Assembly (NCBI GenBank): GCA_009885515.1 | Contig: VFKO01000287.1 | Span: 1 to 5,208, forward strand | Direction: 5' to 3' | DNA from: Rhodobiaceae bacterium | GTDB lineage: Bacteria; Pseudomonadota; Alphaproteobacteria; Micropepsales; Micropepsaceae | Length of the DNA stretch: 5,208 nucleotides | Shown: positions 1-5,071 of the stretch, in pieces | Layout: every line of letters begins with the position of its first letter | How positions within the stretch are numbered: position 1 is the stretch's first letter | Notes under the pieces: generated by a model | What the model was told of the DNA's origin: nothing | Databases searched by the model: none | Seen by the model: the letters and a program-made list of their open reading frames with translations, nothing else | Translations under genes and position numbers: made by a program

Positions 1-109
1 ACAACAGGGTGATGGGCCGGGTCGCGCTGTTACATCTTGTTACAAATCAACCGCATTTGCGCCAATCCGCGATGTTAGTCTTCGGGTGCTGATTTATGTA
101 GTTACATAA
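1..109. other. Upstream region of brnTA, no supported gene
   Basis: No convincing gene is visible. One plus-strand frame is open from the window edge to a TAA at 107-109, immediately before the brnT ATG, but its codon and residue make-up does not look like a real protein end, so I treat it as noncoding. On the minus strand the ATG-initiated frames close within a few codons. The stretch holds a GTTACA tandem repeat (29-44) and a perfect inverted repeat (92-111), both described separately. I could not find a well-spaced -35/-10 pair, so no promoter is called. Confidence 0.6.
29..44. promoter_or_regulatory. Tandem GTTACA-N4-GTTACA repeat, candidate OmpR-family binding site
   Basis: Two identical GTTACA hexamers lie at 29-34 and 39-44, exactly 10 bp (one helical turn) apart; the identity extends one base left to TGTTACA. 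Tandem repeats with this period are the usual target form of OmpR/PhoB-family winged-helix response regulators, and GTTACA-N4-GTTACA matches the consensus reported for enterobacterial OmpR. Whether an alphaproteobacterial OmpR homologue uses it is inference. A third GTTACA (101-106) sits inside the palindrome at the brnT start, so the hexamers could instead be accessory half-sites for the BrnA antitoxin. The site lies about 65 bp upstream of brnT and might also serve a gene beyond the left edge. Confidence 0.4.
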
Positions 110-111
110 AT
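92..111. promoter_or_regulatory. Perfect inverted repeat overlapping the brnT start; probable BrnA operator
   Basis: The arms ATTTATGTA (92-100) and TACATAAAT (103-111) are exact reverse complements separated by GT. The right arm ends on the first two bases of the brnT ATG (110-112) and includes the TAA at 107-109. Ribbon-helix-helix antitoxins bind short palindromes at their own promoters, and BrnA, alone or with BrnT, is known to autorepress its operon. The position and symmetry therefore suggest the autoregulatory operator; no binding evidence is available from sequence. Placed here it would block transcription initiation, and in mRNA it could also fold over the start codon. Confidence 0.6.
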
Positions 112-409
112 GCCCAAAATGATCTATGAATGGGATGAATCGAAACGGCAGACCAACCAACGCAAACATCGCGTGGATTTTGCCATAGTAGAGGCGTTTG
201 AGTGGGAAAATTCGGTTTCGCATGAAGATGACAGCGCGCGGTATGGTGAAGTCAGAATCGTTTCAATCGGACCCATCGGGCCGAAACTGTATGTGCTGGT
301 GTGGACGGAGCCTGACGACGATGTTGTCCGTGTCATAAGCCTGCGTCCCACAGATAAGAGAGAAAGAAAGCTGCATGAAAAAGGTTTCCAGAAGAAAACG
401 CATCATTGA
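110..409 (+). CDS. brnT: BrnT family type II toxin (RelE-like ribonuclease)
   Basis: A 99-residue protein of the BrnT family (DUF497 fold). BrnT is a cytoplasmic RNase toxin with a RelE-like fold that stops translation until bound by BrnA. Family hallmarks are visible: the N-terminal YEWDESK segment (residues 6-12), then N16 and K19-H20 in the usual N-x-x-K-H spacing; a central YGEVRIVSIG strand (45-54); the YVLVWTE strand (61-67); and the terminal RVISLRPTDKRER block (74-86), which corresponds to the conserved IS-x-R and arginine-rich tail. The length is normal. Two starts are possible: ATG 110, directly after an in-frame TAA, and ATG 119, which gives MIYEWDE, closer to typical family N-termini. 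Neither has a Shine-Dalgarno sequence. The last 35 bp overlap brnA, typical of co-translated TA pairs. GC is about 49% over 121-409 by hand count, below the neighbouring core genes, consistent with but not proof of transfer. Confidence 0.93.
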   Translation: MPKMIYEWDESKRQTNQRKHRVDFAIVEAFEWENSVSHEDDSARYGEVRIVSIGPIGPKLYVLVWTEPDDDVVRVISLRPTDKRERKLHEKGFQKKTHH

Positions 410-668
410 TCCGGACAATCCGCCGATCACCGCTGCGCAGTTCAAACTGTTCAGGCCATCTCGTGATGTCGTGCCGCATATAGTGGAGTCCTATTTGCGG
501 TCGCGTGGACGACCTACAGAGGGCGAGACGGCGAAGGTGCAGGTGACGTTGCGGCTCGATCCATCAGTGATCGCGCATTTCAAGGCTACGGGAGACGGAT
601 GGCAGACACGCATCAATGAGGCGCTGGTGAAGGCGATCAGTGGGAAAAGTGTGGCGCGCAGGCGCTGA
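375..668 (+). CDS. brnA: BrnA family antitoxin (ribbon-helix-helix)
   Basis: A 97-residue BrnA-type antitoxin that neutralises BrnT by direct binding and, in studied systems, represses the shared promoter. The N-terminal half (1-45) is basic and then proline-rich, with DPDNPPITAAQFKLFRPSRD at 12-31 as the presumed toxin-binding segment. The C-terminal half holds the family signature: GRP (45-47), the DNA-contacting strand KVQVTLRLDP (54-63), then the helices with ATGDGWQTRINEAL (71-84), a hallmark of BrnA. The start at ATG 375 follows a purine-rich stretch (AAGAGAGAAAGAAAG, ending 4 nt before the ATG), a better ribosome site than brnT has, which fits an antitoxin made in excess. The GC content, near 60% in the lines counted, matches the chromosome better than brnT does. 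The tail is strongly basic (VARRR). Confidence 0.93.
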   Translation: MKKVSRRKRIIDPDNPPITAAQFKLFRPSRDVVPHIVESYLRSRGRPTEGETAKVQVTLRLDPSVIAHFKATGDGWQTRINEALVKAISGKSVARRR

Positions 669-676
669 CTGCGCGC
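654..676. terminator. GC-rich hairpin between convergent genes, possible terminator
   Basis: GCGCGCAG (654-661) is the exact reverse complement of CTGCGCGC (669-676), giving an 8-bp stem with a 7-nt loop that contains the brnA stop codon (666-668). It sits at the convergent ends of brnA and the small membrane protein gene. On the plus strand no T-run follows. On the minus strand the stem is followed by CACACTTTTCCC, a weak and displaced T-run. The stem could end transcripts from either side, but it is not a textbook intrinsic terminator. Confidence 0.4.
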
Positions 677-687
677 AGGCGTTGCTG

Positions 688-900
688 TCACCCTCTCCAA
701 AAGTCGAACCAAAAACGCGCGAACCAAGCGCCGAATGATCCGAACACGATGAAGAAAAAACCCAAGATGCGTTGTGCGTCGGGGTGCTGAATTCGATGCA
801 AATCATAAAACCAGTCAATTGCAAATTCAGTGAGCAGCCCGATACCCGTGCCGATAACCAACGCGCTCGCCGTTGTCACCACAACGTACATAATCCACAA
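688..900 (-). CDS. Small two-helix membrane protein of unknown function
   Basis: I do not recognise this family. The reading frame extends to a TTG at 924 (78 residues), but the best start is TTG 900-898, placed 6 nt after a perfect GGAGG (complement of 907-911), giving 70 residues; an ATG at 891-889 would give 67 with a 15-nt spacing. Residue positions here use the 70-residue form. The N-terminal hydrophobic helix covers about 2-25 (MYVVVTTASALVIGTGIGLL at 4-23). A short charged, aromatic connector with FYDLHRIQHPDAQR (31-44) follows, then a second helix at about 45-61 with GFFFIVFGSFGAWF. The end is aromatic and basic (ARFWFDFWRG). No signal-peptide cleavage site is evident. It lies 41 bp after mlaF on the same strand and is probably in the same transcript, so it might be an accessory membrane subunit or an unrelated passenger. 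It is real by its strong ribosome site and coherent two-helix design, not by homology. Confidence 0.6.
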   Translation of the reverse strand: MWIMYVVVTTASALVIGTGIGLLTEFAIDWFYDLHRIQHPDAQRILGFFFIVFGSFGAWFARFWFDFWRG

Positions 901-941
901 TATTGCCCTCCAAGTGTGGTACAAATGCTCAACTCCGTCCG

Positions 942-1709
942 CTACCGCCCCACTTCCATCTTGATCGGGCCTTCGGCTCTCCCGTGGATGAATTGGTCGA
1001 CAAAGGGGTTGCCGGATTTGTCGATGTCTTCCTTGCGGCCGGACCAGATGATCTTTCCTTTGTAGAGCATCGCGATCTTGTCGGCGATTTTGCGGGCGGA
1101 GGCCATGTCGTGGGTGATCGACAACGTGGTCACGCCCATGTCCTTGACGGTGGTGACGATCAAATTGTTGATGACATCGGCCATGATAGGATCAAGGCCG
1201 GTTGTGGGTTCGTCGAAGAAAATGATTTCCGGTTCAGCGGCGATGGCGCGCGCCAGCCCCACGCGTTTTTGCATACCGCCTGAGAGTTCGGACGGCGAGA
1301 GTTCGCCGACCTCGGGGCCAAGACCCACTTTCGCCAGCTTCGCCAAGGCAATGTCTTTGGCCTCGGTTCGGCCCAGGCCACGTCCTTGAATCAGAGCGAA
1401 GGCGACATTCTCCCAAACTTTCAAACTGTCGAAGAGGGCGGCGGATTGGAACAGCATACCGAATTTGCGGTTGACCTTCTCGCGCGCGCTGCCGCCCAGG
1501 CGCGTGACTTCCAGGCCATCGACCTTGATCGAGCCTTTGTCAGGGGTGACAAGTCCCAAGACGCTTTTGATGGTAACCGATTTTCCAGTGCCCGAACCGC
1601 CGATAATAACCATCGACTCGCCCGGCATAACCGTGAGGTCAAGCCCGTCGAGCACGACCTTGGCGCCGAAGCGTTTGAAGACACCTTTGGCTTCAATTTT
1701 CGGCGTCAT
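942..1709 (-). CDS. mlaF: MlaF-type lipid ABC transporter ATP-binding protein
   Basis: A 255-residue cytoplasmic ATPase that should power the adjacent MlaE-type permease in phospholipid transport between inner and outer membrane (the Mla/Ttg2/TGD group). All nucleotide-binding elements are present: Walker A GGSGTGKS (37-44), Q-loop Q88 in LFQSAALFDSL, signature LSGGM (142-146) with the methionine after SGG usual in MlaF-like ATPases, Walker B IIFFDE (162-167) with catalytic E167, D-loop GLDP (171-174) and H-loop H200. The tail FVDQFIHGRAEGPIKMEV (236-253) is of the type I associate with alphaproteobacterial members. The start is ATG 1709-1707, after GGGGG with 6-nt spacing, overlapping the permease stop as ATGA; the open frame runs on upstream into the permease gene but the extra residues are not family-like. 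The assignment to the lipid-transport subfamily is firm; exact orthology to E. coli MlaF is less so. Confidence 0.9.
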   Translation of the reverse strand: MTPKIEAKGVFKRFGAKVVLDGLDLTVMPGESMVIIGGSGTGKSVTIKSVLGLVTPDKGSIKVDGLEVTRLGGSAREKVNRKFGMLFQSAALFDSLKVWENVAFALIQGRGLGRTEAKDIALAKLAKVGLGPEVGELSPSELSGGMQKRVGLARAIAAEPEIIFFDEPTTGLDPIMADVINNLIVTTVKDMGVTTLSITHDMASARKIADKIAMLYKGKIIWSGRKEDIDKSGNPFVDQFIHGRAEGPIKMEVGR

Positions 1710-2482
1710 CGTCCGCCCCCGAAGAACATCGCCGTCATGACGTAATTTGCGGCCAGGATCAGGATTGCCGCCGACACGACGGCGTTGGTGGTCGCCGCGC
1801 CCACACCTTGCGCGCCACCCTTCGAGTTGTAACCGTGGAAGCACCCCATCAGCGCAATAATAAATCCAAATACGGCGGCCTTATAGAGGCCTGACGTCAC
1901 GTCGCCGGTTTCAAGTCCGTTTACGGTATTCTTCAGATAGATCGCTGAATTGAAGTCGAGTGAATAGACGCCCACGACCCAGCCGCCCATGACGCCGATG
2001 ATGTCGGCGATCGCAACCAGGATCGGCATAGTGAGGACGGCAGCGATCAAACGCGGCGCAACCAGGTACTTGAACGGATTGGTCGAGAGCGTGACCAGAG
2101 CATCGATCTGCTCCGTCACGCGCATGGTGCCGAGTTCGGCGGCAATGGCCGCCGATACACGACCAGCGACCATCAATCCGGCCATCACGGGGCCAAGTTC
2201 TCGCGTGATACCTAGCACCACGATCTGCGGCACCAGCGTCTGGGCGCTGATGTCGCTGCCGATGAAAATCTGCAGAGCCAGTGCGCCGCCGGTGAAGAAC
2301 GCTGTCAGGCCCACCACTGGCAGAGAGAAATATCCGATGCGCATCATCTGCTGAAAGATCAGGCGCAAATAAATCGGCGGCGTGACCACGGCGGGCACAG
2401 CTTTCGAGGCAAAGATAAAAATGCTCCCAATCTCGCCAAACAGCGCAATGAAGAAGCGGCCTATAAGGGCGAGTGGGTTCAT
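1706..2482 (-). CDS. mlaE: MlaE-family lipid ABC transporter permease
   Basis: A 258-residue inner-membrane permease of the MlaE/TtgB2 family. Residue positions count the ATG at 2482-2480 as residue 1. An amphipathic N-terminal region (5-45) precedes hydrophobic segments at about 52-75, 82-107, 147-173, 202-216 and 234-255. The family signature is clear: GITRELGPVMAGLMVAGRVS (91-110), then AAIAAELGTMRVTEQIDAL (111-129), which couples to the ATPase; a second landmark is MGCFHGYNSKGGAQGVG (212-228). The start is uncertain by one codon: a TTG (2485-2483) lies directly after the alr stop and is 8 nt from an AGGGG ribosome site, while the ATG is 11 nt away; I prefer ATG. The stop overlaps the mlaF ATG. 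No MCE-domain (MlaD), MlaC or MlaB gene is in the window, so the periplasmic partner would be encoded elsewhere. Confidence 0.9.
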   Translation of the reverse strand: MNPLALIGRFFIALFGEIGSIFIFASKAVPAVVTPPIYLRLIFQQMMRIGYFSLPVVGLTAFFTGGALALQIFIGSDISAQTLVPQIVVLGITRELGPVMAGLMVAGRVSAAIAAELGTMRVTEQIDALVTLSTNPFKYLVAPRLIAAVLTMPILVAIADIIGVMGGWVVGVYSLDFNSAIYLKNTVNGLETGDVTSGLYKAAVFGFIIALMGCFHGYNSKGGAQGVGAATTNAVVSAAILILAANYVMTAMFFGGGR

Positions 2483-2485
2483 CAA

Positions 2486-3556
2486 TCAAAGCGCCCCTGT
2501 GTAGTGGCGCGCAATGCGCGCGCCCAACCGCGTAAAGATTTCGTAGGGAAGCGTTCCGGCAGCACGCGCCAATTCATCGACCGGCTGGTTGGGTCCAATG
2601 AACTCCACTGGTGCCCCGGGCCGTGCAGCCGCGTTGGGACATTCCGTGACGTCGAGCGTGACTAAATCCATCGATACGCGTCCGACTATTGGACATTTGA
2701 TTCCGCCAATCACACCATGCCCCCTATTGGATAGCGACCGCATCAGACCGTCAGCATAGCCTAACGCGGCAATGCCAAGTCGGCGAGCCCCACTTGCGAC
2801 ATAAGTCGCTCCGTATCCGACGGAATCTCCCCTGTCAATTGAACGCACTTGTAGCAGAGGGGCAGTTAACGTGGCCACACCGCGCATTGGGTTTTCGCCG
2901 GATTTTCTTGGGTTTCCTCCATACAGGGCAATACCGGGGCGCACCAAGTCAAAGCTGTAGTCGGATCCCAAAAAACAACCTCCAGAGGCAGACAAGCTGG
3001 CCCATGCCGCAGGGAATCGTTTTGCCATGGCCCGGAAGCCAACGAGCTGATCCCGATTCTTGAACTCTGCCGGGTCATCGGAACAGGCGAGATGGCTCAA
3101 AATCAAAGCGGGCGCCGTCGCCGGCGTGAACTCATTCAATTCCATTTCCGAGAAACCCAAGCGCGACATGCCGGTGTCGAGGTGAAGCGCATAAGGCGTG
3201 CGCAACCCGCTCTTCAACCAAGCGTCAAGCTGATGCGGGCTCGAGATTACCGGGGACAGCTTGTGCGCCGCGAAGACGCTGGCCTGGGTACTTGTAAATC
3301 CGTTCAGGACGAACAGGGTTGCGGCCGGTAAATTGGGGCGAAGCTCGGCCGCCTCTTCGGCATGGGCGGTGAAAAAGGCCTTGCAGCCAGCCGCAGCAAG
3401 GGCCTGGGACACAGGCTTTGCCCCCATGCCATAGGCATCGGCCTTCACAACTGCGGCGACTTCGGCGGGCTTTACCTGAGCCTGAATCAAGCGAAAGTTT
3501 TCGACGATCGCCAAAAGGTCAATGGTAAGCGTTGGACGGGTAGGGGAGTGGTTCAT
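2486..3556 (-). CDS. alr: Alanine racemase (PLP-dependent)
   Basis: A 356-residue cytoplasmic enzyme interconverting L- and D-alanine, which supplies D-alanine for peptidoglycan. The N-terminal TIM barrel has the PLP lysine K38 in AVVKADAYGMGA (35-46), the HLDTGMSRLGF loop (125-135) with R132, H155 in LSHLACSD, and RPGIALYGG (206-214), where R206 should contact the pyridine nitrogen. The C-terminal beta domain supplies the second catalytic base Y248 in VGYGATY, with GRVSMD (292-297) and LPYEIFTRLGARIARHY (336-352) as further landmarks. The length is normal. The start ATG 3556 follows GGGGAGAG closely; a longer TTG start at 3595 adds 13 residues unlike any Alr N-terminus. One oddity is that the phosphate-side loop reads SLSASGG (187-193), where I expect ANSSG, so the usual asparagine is alanine. 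It lies 48 bp after dnaB with no terminator visible between them. Confidence 0.95.
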   Translation of the reverse strand: MNHSPTRPTLTIDLLAIVENFRLIQAQVKPAEVAAVVKADAYGMGAKPVSQALAAAGCKAFFTAHAEEAAELRPNLPAATLFVLNGFTSTQASVFAAHKLSPVISSPHQLDAWLKSGLRTPYALHLDTGMSRLGFSEMELNEFTPATAPALILSHLACSDDPAEFKNRDQLVGFRAMAKRFPAAWASLSASGGCFLGSDYSFDLVRPGIALYGGNPRKSGENPMRGVATLTAPLLQVRSIDRGDSVGYGATYVASGARRLGIAALGYADGLMRSLSNRGHGVIGGIKCPIVGRVSMDLVTLDVTECPNAAARPGAPVEFIGPNQPVDELARAAGTLPYEIFTRLGARIARHYTGAL

Positions 3557-3604
3557 CTCTCCCCGCGCGTAGCACAGAACGCCCTGCAAAACCAACTGCT
3601 CGGA

Positions 3605-5071
3605 CTAGCGTGTTTGTGCAGGCAAGCTTTCCTCGTGGGCCAGATCGAAGAAGCGGGTGTACTGCTTTTCGAAGGCGACCTCGATCTTCGCCGTCGGACC
3701 ATGGCGGTTTTTTTCGACCAGGATGTCGGCGAGGTGGGAAATGCGATCCATTTTGGCCTTGTGGTCGGCGTATTCCGGGCTGGTGTCGGACGGGGCCTTG
3801 GTCTCCAGGTAATAGGCTTCACGATAAACGAACATGACTTGGTCGGCGTCCTGCTCGATTGAGCCTGATTCACGAAGGTCGGCAAGCACCGGGCGTTTGT
3901 CTTCGCGATTATCGACACCGCGTGAGAGCTGAGACAAGGCGATGACCGGCACGGCGAGTTCTTTGGCAAGGGTTTTCAGACCCTTGGTGATTTCGGTGAC
4001 TTCCTGAACGCGGTTGTCGTTACGCTTTGAACCCGATCCGGCAAGCAATTGCAGATAGTCGACGACGATCAGCCCAAGATCGCCCGAACGCTTGAGGCGG
4101 CGCGCCCGGCCTGCGACCTGGGCAATGGCCAAGCCTCCGGTGTCGTCGATAAAAAGCGGCAGGCGCTCGAGCTCGGTTGCGACCTGGATAAGGGAGCTCA
4201 TCTCGCGCTCGTCGATTTTCCCTCGTCTGATTTTACTACCTGACACCTGCGCCTGCTCGCCGATGATACGTGTTGCCAACTGCTCGGCAGACATTTCCAG
4301 CGAGAAGAAAGCAACGCGCCCACCCGACTTGCCTTCGGTGCGCGACCACTCGCGCGCAACGTGAAAAGCGATGTTGGTGGCCAAGGCAGTTTTACCCATG
4401 CCCGGACGCCCGGCAATCACAATGAGGTCAGAAGGCTGCAAGCCGCCAAGCAGATTGTCGAGATCCTTCAGGCCAGTGGCGACCCCGGTAATGTGGCTTG
4501 GCGATTTGTAGGCGCGCTCGGCAACCTCCACTGCGCCGGTAAGAGCCTGTCGGAAAGATTTGAAGCCACCACCGAAGCGGCCTTTCTCGGAGATTGTGTA
4601 GAGCTGCTTTTCCGCTTCTTCAATTTGTTCGGCGGGCGACAGATCGACCGGCGGATCGTAAGCAGTGTTGACGATCTCCTCGCCGACTTTGATCAGATGA
4701 CGCCGTTGCGCCAGATCGAAAATCATGCGGCCGTAATCGGATGAATTGATGACGGACGGAGAGAATCGCGAAATTTGTGCAAGGTAGTCAGCACCGCCAA
4801 CTTCCTGCATTGCCGCATCAAGCGAAAAATACGGCCGCAACGTCACCGGCGAGGCGAGCTGGCCTTTGCGAATGACGCGTGAAATCGCTTCAAAGATGCG
4901 CTGATGCAATGGTTCGTGGAAATGTTCAGGCTCAAGAAACCCCGAAACGCGCTCAAACGCGTCGTTGTTGATGAGGATGGAACCCAGAAGCGCTTGCTCC
5001 GCTTCGACGTCAAATGGCGTCTGGCGGAATCTTTCGGCGGCATCGGTTTTGTTGGCAACTGCAAGTGTCAT
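3605..5071 (-). CDS. dnaB: Replicative DNA helicase DnaB
   Basis: A 488-residue hexameric helicase that unwinds DNA ahead of the replication fork and recruits primase. The N-terminal helical domain (about 18-120) begins with PFDVEAEQALLGSIL (19-33), followed by a linker (about 121-180). The RecA-like C-terminal ATPase has Walker A GRPGMGKT (221-228), catalytic glutamate E259 in FFSLEMS, Walker B LIVVDYLQL (334-342), the ALSQLSRGVDNRE segment (378-390) with Q381, the DLRESGSIEQDADQVMFVYR block (398-417) whose R417 is the likely arginine finger, and VEKNRHGPT (452-460). No intein interrupts Walker A or the later conserved blocks, common intein sites in this gene. The length is typical of the family. 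The start is ATG 5071-5069, with only a weak purine stretch (AAAGAAA) upstream. It is first in the visible minus-strand cluster and probably shares a transcript with alr. Confidence 0.97.
   Translation of the reverse strand: MTLAVANKTDAAERFRQTPFDVEAEQALLGSILINNDAFERVSGFLEPEHFHEPLHQRIFEAISRVIRKGQLASPVTLRPYFSLDAAMQEVGGADYLAQISRFSPSVINSSDYGRMIFDLAQRRHLIKVGEEIVNTAYDPPVDLSPAEQIEEAEKQLYTISEKGRFGGGFKSFRQALTGAVEVAERAYKSPSHITGVATGLKDLDNLLGGLQPSDLIVIAGRPGMGKTALATNIAFHVAREWSRTEGKSGGRVAFFSLEMSAEQLATRIIGEQAQVSGSKIRRGKIDEREMSSLIQVATELERLPLFIDDTGGLAIAQVAGRARRLKRSGDLGLIVVDYLQLLAGSGSKRNDNRVQEVTEITKGLKTLAKELAVPVIALSQLSRGVDNREDKRPVLADLRESGSIEQDADQVMFVYREAYYLETKAPSDTSPEYADHKAKMDRISHLADILVEKNRHGPTAKIEVAFEKQYTRFFDLAHEESLPAQTR

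Noticed and set aside
124..351. Minus-strand open frame opposite brnT
   Set aside because: Serine/threonine-rich reverse reading with no ribosome site; brnT on the plus strand has clear family motifs.
903..1283. Plus-strand open frame of 126 codons, with others antisense to mlaF such as 1386-1745
   Set aside because: All lie opposite the intact mlaF gene, and their residues (many H, D, R, G) are typical of reverse-strand readings.
1710..1844. N-terminal extension of mlaF to an upstream start at 1844
   Set aside because: The extra 45 residues are an out-of-frame reading of the mlaE 3' end, while ATG 1709 has a good ribosome site and gives the family N-terminus.
3557..3595. N-terminal extension of alr to TTG 3595
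   Set aside because: The added 13 residues are not Alr-like, and ATG 3556 follows GGGGAGAG.
3362..3862. Plus-strand open frame of 166 codons spanning the alr/dnaB junction
   Set aside because: It is antisense to two well-supported genes, has no recognisable domain, and its length follows from the GC-rich codon pattern of the genes opposite.
4361..4744. Plus-strand open frame of 127 codons opposite dnaB
   Set aside because: Antisense to the conserved dnaB ATPase domain with no family features of its own.
3605..5071. Possible intein in dnaB
   Set aside because: Walker A and the later conserved blocks are contiguous and the protein is of normal length.
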